Both the position numbers and the translations under genes were made by a program. A stretch of DNA of 34,983 nt from Bacteroidota bacterium (GTDB taxonomy: Bacteria; Bacteroidota; Bacteroidia; J057): NCBI GenBank assembly GCA_013298365.1, contig JAAFHL010000008.1, positions 1 through 34,983 on the forward strand, written 5' to 3'. The notes beneath the pieces are model-generated. The model had not been told where the DNA came from and ran no database searches. It saw nothing but the letters and a program-made list of their open reading frames with translations. Shown here in pieces: positions 1 through 7,639 of this stretch. How positions within the stretch are numbered: position 1 is the stretch's first letter; each line of letters starts with the position of its first letter.

Positions 1-306
1 AATGCAAATACGGAAGGTGTTTTCTTCAACTACCGTATCAGGATTGAGCAATAAAATGTATTTTCCTGTTGAAATGCGAATACCTTGGTTATTTGCCTTA
101 GAAAAACCAGGATTATCTTTGTTGGCTATAAGGGTAATTTCGGGCAGAAATTTTTCTTGCAACATTTGGACACTTCCATCTACGGAATTATTATCTACTA
201 CAATTACTTCACTTTCAATGCCTTGCAAGGCTTTTCGTACAGACAAAAGGCACTGCTCCAAAAAGTGCTTTACATTGTAATTGACGATAATAATGGAAAG
301 AATCAT
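1..306 (-). CDS. Family 2 glycosyltransferase, N-terminal part (gene runs off the window)
   Basis: Reading the minus strand from the ATG at 306 gives 102 codons open to the window edge. The protein starts MILSIIIVNYN, followed by an acidic stretch VIVVDNNSVDGS and the segment NPGFSKANNQG, then LLLNPDTVV. These are the nucleotide-sugar binding strand, the D-N-S turn and the N-P-D (DxD-like) position of GT-A fold family 2 enzymes, of the rhamnosyl/WbbL-like type. Such enzymes move a sugar from a nucleotide donor to a surface polysaccharide or lipid at the inner face of the cytoplasmic membrane. The acceptor cannot be told because the C-terminal half is missing. No signal peptide or membrane segment is visible in the part present. 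Confidence 0.9.
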   Translation of the reverse strand, partial: MILSIIIVNYNVKHFLEQCLLSVRKALQGIESEVIVVDNNSVDGSVQMLQEKFLPEITLIANKDNPGFSKANNQGIRISTGKYILLLNPDTVVEENTFRICI

Positions 307-576
307 GTTATATGATAAGCAGTTGAAAGTTAAAAGTGGAGAGTGGATAGTTAGATAAACTTCGGAAAATCAATGGAGTCTGTTCACTACTATATTTTTT
401 GCTAAATGATTGATAATCAATAATTTAAATTTTTTTTTAGCTTTTTTCTCACTCATACTTAATTGAAATACTTTCAAATACGTTTTTTCAGTAAAACGCA
501 TTTGTAAGACAAAGGTAAGCATATTTCTCAACTCTACTACCTTTTGTGTTTTCTTGCTTAAAATTCCTTAGTAAAT

Positions 577-807
577 TTGGGTATATTTATTCCGTATTTT
601 CTTCTTCTCCTAAATAATTATGTAACACTCACTATCTTTGGGAAAGATAATGAGCGCATCAATGCTTTAAAGAAAGCATATCGTTTTTCAGGTATTTCTA
701 CTATGATTTGCATATATCTGGCTGAATTTTGTTTGTATTACTATCTTAACACGCATTTGAGCGAGAAATGGGAATTTAGCCCCCAATCACAAGCCCTTGA
801 TTGTTAA
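577..807 (+). pseudogene. Possible remnant of a small membrane protein gene
   Basis: This 76-codon frame begins at TTG (no ATG) and has two hydrophobic stretches, around residues 3-20 and 38-55, separated by a charged segment (FGKDNERINALKKAYR). That layout resembles small two-helix Bacteroidota membrane proteins, so it may be the decayed end of such a gene. A stop lies just upstream in frame (559-561), there is no promoter-like or ribosome-binding signal, and the last 18 codons coincide with the att-like tRNA repeat at 755-773. That suggests the 3' end was replaced by an insertion. It could also be a chance frame in AT-rich DNA. I recognise no family. Confidence 0.22.
755..773. repeat. Direct repeat of the tRNA-Gly 3' end (att-like)
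   Basis: The 19 bases ATTTGAGCGAGAAATGGGA match 1487-1505 (ATTTGAGCGAGAAACGGGA) at 18 of 19 positions in the same orientation. The other copy spans the acceptor 3' strand and part of the T-arm of tRNA-Gly. Weaker similarity (about 10 of 15) continues through the T-arm region. The position, downstream of the tRNA 3' end with the toxin-antitoxin pair in between, is what integration into a tRNA gene leaves behind. No integrase gene lies between the copies. Confidence 0.6.
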
Positions 808-842
808 TTTATTATGATAGTTGTTTTAGCGCATATTCTTTC

Positions 843-1220
843 TCATTCTCTCAAAAAACCTTCTGAATACTTCTTGTTTTTTGCATATAAATTATTGCAA
901 TCTTCACGAGTTCGCACAAAAATAAAATCAACAAGCCCTGCGCAATTTTCTGTTTCCACTGATTCAAAACGACAAATTTGCGCTTCCTTCACTTCGTCTG
1001 TACAACATGGATATAGCTTGTAGATAATACGGACTTGTAGCTTTGTATGAAAACCTATTTTTCTATAGCCCTCCCAATTCCCTTTGAGCAACTCTCTCAT
1101 TTCTGGTGTTTGCACAATTCTACCTATCCAATAAGCTATTTCTTTTTTCAGTTCGTGATTGTTTTTGAAAAACTTTGCATCTTTTTCAAACGAACTTTGT
1201 ATTTTCAGGCGATAAGGCAT
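843..1220 (-). CDS. RelE/ParE-superfamily toxin
   Basis: The 125-residue protein has the small basic RelE/ParE layout: an N-terminal helical part (SFEKDAKFFKNNHELKKEIAYWI), then the strand-rich core WEGYRKIGFHTKLQVRIIYKLY, and a C-terminal strand VDFIFVRTREDCNNLY. Family members are ribosome-dependent mRNA nucleases or gyrase inhibitors; which of these applies cannot be told from sequence. The start ATG lies only 2 bases after the stop of the upstream 71-codon gene, so the two are surely co-transcribed and probably translationally coupled. The gene order, small acidic protein first and toxin second, is the usual type II toxin-antitoxin arrangement. The cysteine pair at the core (PCCTDE) is a local oddity. 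The module lies just downstream of tRNA-Gly. Confidence 0.8.
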   Translation of the reverse strand: MPYRLKIQSSFEKDAKFFKNNHELKKEIAYWIGRIVQTPEMRELLKGNWEGYRKIGFHTKLQVRIIYKLYPCCTDEVKEAQICRFESVETENCAGLVDFIFVRTREDCNNLYAKNKKYSEGFLRE

Positions 1221-1222
1221 AA

Positions 1223-1438
1223 CTATTCAAACAAATTTAATATTTCTTTTTCGCTTACGATGCGCCCTTCTCCTTTGTCAGTTTCCTTTTGTGCCATTTC
1301 TACCCAAAAAGCTTGATAGGCTTCGCTGTTTTCGTCTATTTCTCCCAGCACTGATACCGCTTGCAATGCACCTAAGCGATATAGCAAGCCTATCACTTTT
1401 TGCGCAAACCAGTTATTTGTCTCAATTTGATAGGTCAT
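1223..1438 (-). CDS. Putative antitoxin of the RelE-type pair
   Basis: This 71-residue acidic protein starts MTYQIETNNWFAQKVIGLLY and ends in an acidic tail (GRIVSEKEILNLFE). I do not recognise a named antitoxin family and see no clear DNA-binding fold; the call rests on size, charge and the 2-base spacing to the RelE-like toxin gene downstream. It would be expected to bind and neutralise the toxin in the cytoplasm. No -7 box (TAnnTTTG) is visible between it and the tRNA gene 53 bases upstream, so transcription may start at the tRNA promoter or at a non-consensus site. Confidence 0.65.
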   Translation of the reverse strand: MTYQIETNNWFAQKVIGLLYRLGALQAVSVLGEIDENSEAYQAFWVEMAQKETDKGEGRIVSEKEILNLFE

Positions 1439-1491
1439 ATACTTTTATTATTAAGTTATAGTATTCACTAAAAAACAATCCTTTATATTTG

Positions 1492-1564
1492 AGCGAGAAA
1501 CGGGATTCGAACCCGCGACCTTCAGTTTGGGAAACTGATGCTCTACCAACTGAGCTATTCTCGC
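1492..1564 (-). tRNA. tRNA-Gly (anticodon CCC)
   Basis: The reverse complement folds into a full 73-nt cloverleaf. The 7-bp acceptor stem GCGAGAA/TTCTCGC (1558-1564 with 1493-1499) has discriminator T at 1492. The D-arm is GCTC/GAGC with loop AGTTGGTA. The anticodon stem TCAGT/ACTGA holds the loop TTCCCAA, so the anticodon is CCC, reading GGG (Gly). The T-arm contains TTCGAAT with a five-pair stem. CCA is not encoded. A -7 box lies just upstream (1576-1583). Its 3' end is duplicated at 755-773. Confidence 0.96.
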
Positions 1565-1575
1565 TTTTTGATATG

Positions 1576-1583
1576 CAAATATA
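1576..1583 (-). promoter_or_regulatory. -7 box of the tRNA-Gly promoter
   Basis: On the minus strand this reads TATATTTG, a perfect match to the Bacteroidota -7 consensus TAnnTTTG. It is placed so that transcription would start a few bases before the mature tRNA 5' end at 1564. No TTTG at the usual -33 distance is seen. Confidence 0.55.
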
Positions 1584-1612
1584 CCTATTTTTACCTATCG
1601 AAAAATATTTTT

Positions 1613-2512
1613 TCACGAAAAATACCGTTTTTTTCGCTCATTAAGCGCATTTTCTACTTTTTTCTGAAAATGATTGGGATGATGTTTAGACACATATTTT
1701 CTAGTTTTGAGTGCTGTTTCAAAATCTTTTTCGCCCATGCTGCCAAATTTTTTGCGCCTATAATGTAAGGTGATACGCATACAAGCATCGTCTATATAGT
1801 CGCCAATTTTTGTGTCAAATATATATTCTAAAATACTTTTCAGCCAATTTTTATGATGAAAAGGAACATTTTCAATTTCTCTTAATGGAAAATGCGGAAA
1901 AAAATCACGATACCATTGATTTTGTTCCATCAAAGGTGCGTAATATTCTTTACCAAAAGTGGGAATGAGTGTGCTAAGTTCTGTGGCGGTAAATTGGTTT
2001 TTGTCTTCAATTTCTATATTTTCGGTATCTATAAAGTAATTTACACAGAAATATTTATGAGAGTTAAATAAGAAAATTTTGCGAAATAAGATGAGCAGAG
2101 TACGAGCAAGCCAAAGTCTTTTGGGTTGAGTAAGGATAAAATAATCTATGTCTCCATCAGAATCAAGCACATTTTTGGAAATAGAACCCGACAAAAATAC
2201 CGCCCGAATATAGGGGAAACTGCCAATAAATTGCGAGATTCGCCTTGCTTTTGGTAGCATTTGTGTGGCTCTTTTATTGTTTTCTAGTCGCTTTTGAATC
2301 CAATCACTTTTCTTTTCTAAGGAATAAAATCCTTTTTCAACATGAATATGCTTATCTTCAACTAATTGATTAACAATATTTTGTGTATCTTCTTTTGAAA
2401 TATTTTTTATTTTGGAGCGCAGAAATAACTCCTCTATGGTAAGAGGATATGAAAAGATATCATAATACATCAACGTGTATAGAATGTCTTTTTCTATCTC
2501 GGTAAAAGGCAT
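1613..2512 (-). CDS. Nucleotidyltransferase-domain protein with N-terminal winged helix
   Basis: The 299-residue protein opens with a winged-helix-like segment (about 1-65: ILYTLMYYDIFSYPLTIEELFLR). It then carries a polymerase-beta-type nucleotidyltransferase signature: FLSGSISKN at 107-114 (the G-S turn) followed by the metal-binding acidic pair D121-I-D123 in SDGDIDYF. The C-terminal half is helical and basic. Bacteroidota proteins of this layout are soluble, and the substrate is not known; I can only say it has the active-site layout for nucleotidyl transfer. The start ATG at 2512 follows a spacer with no clear promoter box. It lies upstream of, and in the same direction as, the tRNA and toxin-antitoxin genes, 48 bases from the tRNA 5' end. 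Confidence 0.75.
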   Translation of the reverse strand: MPFTEIEKDILYTLMYYDIFSYPLTIEELFLRSKIKNISKEDTQNIVNQLVEDKHIHVEKGFYSLEKKSDWIQKRLENNKRATQMLPKARRISQFIGSFPYIRAVFLSGSISKNVLDSDGDIDYFILTQPKRLWLARTLLILFRKIFLFNSHKYFCVNYFIDTENIEIEDKNQFTATELSTLIPTFGKEYYAPLMEQNQWYRDFFPHFPLREIENVPFHHKNWLKSILEYIFDTKIGDYIDDACMRITLHYRRKKFGSMGEKDFETALKTRKYVSKHHPNHFQKKVENALNERKKRYFS

Positions 2513-2642
2513 GTATATAAATGGAAAGTGAAGTTATTAAGTAGTTGAAAATTGATAGTTGGTTTAAATAACTAACGATTGAATATTTAAACATAAAAAT
2601 TCTCTGAACTAATTTAGTAAAGCTACTTACTACTATTTTATT

Positions 2643-2690
2643 TTACAGATATGCATAATTTCTCACAGATTTTCGCAAATTTGATGTTGA
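2643..2690. repeat. Copy of a dispersed spacer repeat (cAGATTTTCGCAAAT type)
   Basis: The 15 bases CAGATTTTCGCAAAT here also occur inside the larger inverted-repeat element at 19413-19478. Both copies lie between genes. This looks like a fragment of an intergenic repeat family; the full unit and copy number cannot be judged from one window. Confidence 0.45.
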
Positions 2691-2725
2691 TTAGCCTTCC
2701 TCTGCAAGAAGTTAAACAATTACAA

Positions 2726-5239
2726 TTATTCTTTCTTAAACGTTTGGCTACATAAAGCTTTACCACTATTATCCAAGGCACTTTCCATAAACCAAATTTT
2801 ACGATATTTACCATCAGCCCATTCATTGATAAAATTATCGTAATAAGGGCTGCCAGGGTTGCCCGATTGCCCGCCAGGATAAATGCCATACGCCTCGATT
2901 TCTTTGCCCAAAGAAACCACCATGCGCCAAGAAGGACCCCAATTTGGACCTACCGCATTTAGCACATTTTTGTGTCCATTTGCGGGAATATCATATCTCC
3001 CCAAGGGCCGCAAAACACGAGTCAAGTGGCGAATTGCCGTAGCTCTTGCGACATGCCATTGCCAGTTTTCGGGCTGCGGCGAAAGTCTTTTGAGCGAGTC
3101 TAAAGCAAATACAAAGGCTTGATTTACAATGAATTTTCTATTTTCTTGTGTATCTTTTGTGGCTACGTTGTCAAAAAATTTGAACCTTGCGCTATCTCTT
3201 ACCAAAACGATAGTTGCAGCCATAGAAGGTCTATCATACGCCAAAAGTCCCTTTTCAGTAAAATCATCTTCCCAAATACCTTTGTGAATATAGTACCACC
3301 AAGCCTCAAAAATAGAAGGTCCAGTAGCATTTTTTTCGTACATATAATCCCATTTTTTCACCATCTCCCAAGCCGTTTTTGCTTCTCCCTTCAAACGTGT
3401 GGTATCTAATTCTGCCAAAAGGGTAGGTAAAATATCCGAAGCTGCAACCCCATAATTGTCAAGTTGCAAGTTTTTCATGTCGTCAATGCTGATATTTTTG
3501 AGGCTATCCAAACGCTGATTCAATCTTCTATTGCGAAAATATTCATATAAACCGCTTGTATAATAAGGATAACTTTCATCGGTAGGGTGCTGATTAACAG
3601 AGCCTACATAGCCTCTTTGCGGATTAAATACATGCGGGTTTTGTGCCTGTGGAATATACCCTCTCCAAGCTTGCGCACTGTCTGCGGCATCTAAGACAAA
3701 AATCCCTTGCTCTTTATAACGATTCGGGAATTTGCCTTGTTGCCAAATCGCTATATCGCCTTTTCTGCTCGCAAAAACAAAATTCTGCCCTGGGGATTGA
3801 TAGGTTGAAATCGCAGCCTCATAGTCGGCATAATTATGGGCTTTGTTGAGTTTTAGAAAAGTCAAAGCCTCATTAGAAGCCTCATGTGCTGTCCATTTCA
3901 ATGCCAAAGGACCTTGTGGCGATTCGTCATACAAAATAGGACCTAAATGCGTATAATAAATGGTATCTATTATATCATCTTCCCCTTTTACATGATAAAT
4001 TTCGACTTTTTTCTCCACTTTTTGCCAAGTACTACCTACCTTATATTCATTTTTGGATTCATTTTTGAAGGTGATTTTATACAAATCCCAAACATCTCTT
4101 TCCGAATTTGTTACCCCCCAAGAAATAGAATCGTTGAAGCCAATGACAATGCCTGGCGCACCTGGCAAAGAAACCCCATACGTATTAGCCTCGGGCGTAT
4201 GGATTTGCAATTCGTACCAAATCGAAGGCAAATTTAAGCCCAAATGTGGGTCATTGCACAAAATAGGCGAACCCGAAGCGGTTTTACTCCCTGCAACTGC
4301 CCAGTTATTGCTACCCAAACCTTCTTCGGGCGTTTCCATCAAAGGCGTGTAGGGCGCATTTTCGCCAATGAGTTTCCCATCTAAAATATAGCTGCCACCT
4401 GCACTTTTGGGTTTAGATTTTGATTTATGTTTCTGAAAAGTTCCTTTTTTGGGGGCATCACCCTTTTTTATCTCAAAAGCCTCATTCTTAAAATCAAAAG
4501 CAGTGCCTTCGGGAACAATTGTAGCTTGTGGAAAAGCCCTTTCAGGATACATCAATGCATATAAATCTTTGTTATATGCTTTTACGACTTCGGAATGTGG
4601 AATGTCAAGGCTACGGCTTGTGAGCATATTTGCCATATATTTGAGCAAAAGTGCCGTTTTGAGGGGATTCCAATTCTCGGGACGATAGTTTAATAATTTG
4701 TACTCTAAGGGCAAATCTTTGTCAGACAAGGTAGCAATATACGCATTTATGCCTGCTGTATAAGCGTTTACTGCCTTCAAGACTTCGGGCGATTTTTGCA
4801 TCTCTGCCCAAGATTTTTCCGCACCAAAATTCAAGCCTTTTTTGCGCATTTCTTTGTCTAATTTCAAGACAGCACCATTTGGTCCCAGCCCAATTACCTC
4901 TGAAAGTCGCCCTGCTGCAGCAATTGTTTGGAACTCCATTTGCCAAAGTCGGTCTCTTGCCGTTACATAGCCTTGTATGTAGGCGGCATCTTCCACATTT
5001 TCTGCAAAAATGTGCGGCACTCTTGCCTCATCTATTACCACTTGTACAGGTGCATTCAGCCCATTTAGCACTTCTTTTTCCGCAAAAAGGCTTTCTTTTT
5101 TCTCGGCATTTGCCCAAAAACCTTCCCAAGGACTAAAAAAAGTCAAAGGGCGGAAAGTGATTTTGCCCATAGGGGTATTGATGCCCCACAAAAGCAGGAG
5201 GGTAGCCATAAGAGAGAGGACGAATTTGAGCCAGCGCAT
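2726..5239 (-). CDS. Penicillin acylase family hydrolase (Ntn hydrolase)
   Basis: The 837-residue protein is of usual length for periplasmic penicillin-acylase-family precursors, which cut themselves into alpha and beta subunits and hydrolyse amide bonds (penicillins, acyl-homoserine lactones or other N-acyl compounds). An uncleaved-anchor-like hydrophobic N-terminus (about 5-20, FVLSLMATLLLLWGI) suggests export. The alpha part holds YIQGYVTARDRLWQMEF (88-104) typical of the family. The cut site and nucleophile are G309-S310-N-N-W313; Ser310 would become the N-terminal residue of the beta chain. The following segments NDPHLGLNLPSIWYE and PGAPGIVIGFNDSISWGVTN are family hallmarks. A Lys/Ser-rich linker (about 258-280) precedes the cut. 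Substrate cannot be predicted. The gene stands alone, with spacers of 213 and 378 bases around it. Confidence 0.93.
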   Translation of the reverse strand: MRWLKFVLSLMATLLLLWGINTPMGKITFRPLTFFSPWEGFWANAEKKESLFAEKEVLNGLNAPVQVVIDEARVPHIFAENVEDAAYIQGYVTARDRLWQMEFQTIAAAGRLSEVIGLGPNGAVLKLDKEMRKKGLNFGAEKSWAEMQKSPEVLKAVNAYTAGINAYIATLSDKDLPLEYKLLNYRPENWNPLKTALLLKYMANMLTSRSLDIPHSEVVKAYNKDLYALMYPERAFPQATIVPEGTAFDFKNEAFEIKKGDAPKKGTFQKHKSKSKPKSAGGSYILDGKLIGENAPYTPLMETPEEGLGSNNWAVAGSKTASGSPILCNDPHLGLNLPSIWYELQIHTPEANTYGVSLPGAPGIVIGFNDSISWGVTNSERDVWDLYKITFKNESKNEYKVGSTWQKVEKKVEIYHVKGEDDIIDTIYYTHLGPILYDESPQGPLALKWTAHEASNEALTFLKLNKAHNYADYEAAISTYQSPGQNFVFASRKGDIAIWQQGKFPNRYKEQGIFVLDAADSAQAWRGYIPQAQNPHVFNPQRGYVGSVNQHPTDESYPYYTSGLYEYFRNRRLNQRLDSLKNISIDDMKNLQLDNYGVAASDILPTLLAELDTTRLKGEAKTAWEMVKKWDYMYEKNATGPSIFEAWWYYIHKGIWEDDFTEKGLLAYDRPSMAATIVLVRDSARFKFFDNVATKDTQENRKFIVNQAFVFALDSLKRLSPQPENWQWHVARATAIRHLTRVLRPLGRYDIPANGHKNVLNAVGPNWGPSWRMVVSLGKEIEAYGIYPGGQSGNPGSPYYDNFINEWADGKYRKIWFMESALDNSGKALCSQTFKKE

Positions 5240-5617
5240 AGTAATATATCGGAAATTACGGATTACCGTAGTAATTCGTGAGATGTGTATGTGTGTTTGA
5301 TATGAAATAAGGGAGCAAGTTTACAAAAAAAAAATGAGAATATGAGAATTACGAATAATATCTTATCTGTTGTTATTTTTAACTATTTGATTATTAGTGT
5401 TTTTAGTAACGAAAAATAAATAAACGGATAATCTGTCTAGAAATTTACGCAAAGTCGCAAAGGTATTAAGGCGCAAAGACAACACTATTAATCCTTTGCG
5501 GCTTTGCTCCTTTTTTTCTTTGCGAGAATATTATATAGGTATTTATTTTTCATTCATTAGGAAAATAAAAGCAAGTATTTTGCGGAATTTTTTAGTTTTG
5601 CTTTTTGTTTGTTTTGA
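5240..5617. other. Spacer with a GC-AAAG type inverted repeat
   Basis: No gene is seen in these 378 bases between the kinase stop and the acylase start. A minus-strand TAAACTTG (5314-5321) is one mismatch from a -7 box for the acylase gene. The main structure is the inverted repeat at 5449-5507, listed separately. Confidence 0.6.
5449..5507. repeat. 15-bp inverted repeat (dispersed spacer element)
   Basis: Arms GCAAAGTCGCAAAGG (5449-5463) and CCTTTGCGGCTTTGC (5493-5507) pair over 15 bp with one G·T, around a 29-base loop. Extra GCAAAG/CTTTGCG motifs lie inside and after it. A T-rich run follows on the plus strand, but no plus-strand gene ends here, so I read it as a repeat element and not a terminator. 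Confidence 0.6.
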
Positions 5618-7495
5618 CTATTTATAAGAAACTACTACCACCTCAAAATGGTCAAAATCGCTTTTAGGTGCATCAAATCCACAAGTTGTATAAAAAAGTC
5701 GAGTTTGTCCTGTGTTAAGTTTTGCATCACTGTCGGTAAAAACATATCTTTCGCACTTATCCAAGAGTTTCCCGTTTTTTCCGTAGTAATAAATGCCCAA
5801 TTCCAACTGTTTTAAGCTATAATTGCCCACATTTGATATTTCATATTCCAATTTATGATAGGATTTTCCTTGCTTAAACCCTTCTGAAATATTGTCAAAT
5901 CGAGATTTTATCGCCAATTTATAGTTTTCATTTGGTTCGTTTTGCCATTTTAAGGGCAGTTCTTTTGATTTAATACTATTCCCTGACACATTATTTTTTT
6001 CAATCATCTCCACTTTTATTTTCACTTTTTTCCAAGGTTTCGTTGCCGCTTTTTCTTCATATATCAAGACATGAATGGGAATCAAATCGCCACTTCTGTA
6101 AATAATTTCATCACTTTGGGATATGGGAGAATAGGTTTCTGTGTGCATCAATGTCTCATTTTCATCAAAAAAAGCCATCTGCAAAGAGATTCTGCTCACT
6201 TCTATTTTATCTAATTTCAAATAGCCATTTACCGCACATGAAAAAGAATTATCGTAAGGATTAAACGTAAGTTCCTGCCAATCAGGGACTAAGCCCTTTG
6301 TATTTGCATCTTCCGCCCATTCTACCGTCAATTTATTGGCAGAAACTGGCGTATAATCGGCTACCCTTGATGACTTACGAGGCGATTTTGCCTTGCTTTT
6401 GGAATAGAAATTAACAACGGCAAAAAATATACCCAAAAAGACAATTACCGCCACCACTTTTGACCATATAGGTGGATTTTTCTCCTTTTCAAGTGGTTGT
6501 GGTTTAGATGACTGTGGTTCAACTACTTGTGTTTTAGCAAGTTTTTCTTTTTGCGTTTGAATAGGCGTATTAAGCGGCTGATTTGCTTGATTTTCACTCA
6601 TATCTCGCTTATTTTGCCCTCCAACACCCAGCGCATCTAACCATTCCGCTATGCTTTGAAAACGATTTTCACTTTTCAACGCCATCGCTTTTATGATTGC
6701 CTCATTTGTTCTATCCGAAATATCGGGATTGATTTGTTTGGGCGAAACATAGCCATTTACTGCAATTTCTGCCAAAGTTTGTGGGTGTTTTTGAGTCAAA
6801 CAAAAATATAAAGTTGCGCCCAAGGCATAAATATCCATAGAAGCTGTCTTTTTCCCCTCCTCCGTCATCTGCTCTGGCGCACTATAACCTGGCGTTGCCA
6901 TCGTGGTATGATAGGTCGTTTTTCCCTCTTGAAAACTGCGTGCAATCCCAAAATCTATCAAATAAGGTTTCCAATTATCGCCCACCAAAATATTATGCGG
7001 CTTTATGTCCCTGTGCAAAATGCCCAATTCATGCACTTTTTTGAGCGAAAGACTCACTTTTTCTATCATCTCTATTGCCAAATATTCAGGCATTTTGTCT
7101 TTTAGCCTTCGATATTCATACACCAAATCCAACAATGGCTGGGCAGCAATGTATTCCATCGCAAAATAAACCGTGTTATTCTCCTCAAAAAAATCAAAAA
7201 CATGCACAATTCCCTCTATATTTTTGAGTTTTACAAGGGTTTTCGCCTCGTCCAAAAAACGGTCTTTATATAGCAAAAATTCATCAGACGAAATTAGCGG
7301 TTTTACCGTTAAAGCCTCATTTTCACGCATACAAGCCTGATAAAGAAAGAGTTCCTTTACCACAACTAAGCCCATTAAGACATGTTCACACAAATACGTA
7401 ATCCCAAACCCCCCTTGCCCTAAGCTTTTTTTTACAATAAATTTGCCATTTTGTAGCTTTGTATGTTGCGGAAGTGCGTAGTTTTCGTTTGCCAT
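5618..7495 (-). CDS. Membrane-anchored Ser/Thr protein kinase (Hanks type)
   Basis: I start it at the inner ATG at 7495 (625 residues), because the longer frame begins with 34 unlike residues and would overlap the divergent gene's promoter. The kinase domain is complete: glycine loop G26-QGGFG31, ATP-anchoring Lys47 (VVVKE), catalytic H161RDIKPHN168, D181FG, and the activation/P+1 region TPGYSAPEQ. A Pro/Gln/Lys linker (about 300-340) leads to one membrane helix (about 344-364, VVAVIVFLGIFFAVVNF). The remaining 260 residues would be periplasmic and are strand-rich; I recognise no known sensor domain (no PASTA repeats). It presumably senses something outside the membrane and phosphorylates cytoplasmic targets. 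A minus-strand TATTTTTG (7518-7525) is a -7 box 20-25 bases before the start. Confidence 0.92.
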   Translation of the reverse strand: MANENYALPQHTKLQNGKFIVKKSLGQGGFGITYLCEHVLMGLVVVKELFLYQACMRENEALTVKPLISSDEFLLYKDRFLDEAKTLVKLKNIEGIVHVFDFFEENNTVYFAMEYIAAQPLLDLVYEYRRLKDKMPEYLAIEMIEKVSLSLKKVHELGILHRDIKPHNILVGDNWKPYLIDFGIARSFQEGKTTYHTTMATPGYSAPEQMTEEGKKTASMDIYALGATLYFCLTQKHPQTLAEIAVNGYVSPKQINPDISDRTNEAIIKAMALKSENRFQSIAEWLDALGVGGQNKRDMSENQANQPLNTPIQTQKEKLAKTQVVEPQSSKPQPLEKEKNPPIWSKVVAVIVFLGIFFAVVNFYSKSKAKSPRKSSRVADYTPVSANKLTVEWAEDANTKGLVPDWQELTFNPYDNSFSCAVNGYLKLDKIEVSRISLQMAFFDENETLMHTETYSPISQSDEIIYRSGDLIPIHVLIYEEKAATKPWKKVKIKVEMIEKNNVSGNSIKSKELPLKWQNEPNENYKLAIKSRFDNISEGFKQGKSYHKLEYEISNVGNYSLKQLELGIYYYGKNGKLLDKCERYVFTDSDAKLNTGQTRLFYTTCGFDAPKSDFDHFEVVVVSYK

Positions 7496-7584
7496 AAATA
7501 AATTTCTGTTTTGTTTACAAAAATAGCAGTTTTTTTTTATTCGTGGAGATAAATTGCAAATATGTACCCGATAACTAATAGTAA

Positions 7585-7616
7585 TTTGCCATTTCAACGA
7601 TTTATGTATATATTTG
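7585..7616 (+). promoter_or_regulatory. Bacteroidota-type promoter for the PD-(D/E)XK-like gene
   Basis: TTTG (7585-7588), 20 bases, then TATATTTG (7609-7616) fit the TTTG/TAnnTTTG promoter. Transcription would start near 7622. This supports the ATG at 7640 over the longer frame from 7562, whose first codons lie inside and upstream of the promoter. Confidence 0.6.
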
Positions 7617-7639
7617 CATCAACTTTAGCAGATAGCAAT

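Larger units (their letters stand above)
307..842. other. Long AT-rich spacer
   Basis: No convincing intact gene is seen in these 536 bases. The left end carries a degenerate stretch (about 321-345, ttgaaagttaaaagtggaga) of the kind that recurs in spacers of this window (2519-2562, 29082-29123). A weak open frame lies at 577-807 and a copy of the tRNA-Gly 3' end at 755-773; both have their own entries. No terminator with a clear T-tract was found. Confidence 0.6.

Noticed and set aside
5253-5271. Imperfect hairpin AATTACGG/CCGTaGTAATT upstream of the acylase gene
   Set aside because: Short, bulged and unsupported by any boxes; likely chance in AT-rich DNA.
2883-5300. Plus-strand open frames over the penicillin acylase gene
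   Set aside because: The minus-strand gene has full family motifs along its length; the plus-strand frames have none.
5449-5530. Terminator at the GCAAAG inverted repeat
   Set aside because: A T-run follows only on the plus strand, where no gene ends; both flanking genes are on the minus strand.
7496-7597. Longer kinase N-terminus (34 extra residues)
   Set aside because: It would overlap the divergent gene's promoter boxes, the residues are unlike a kinase start, and the -7 box TATTTTTG at 7518-7525 lies inside it.
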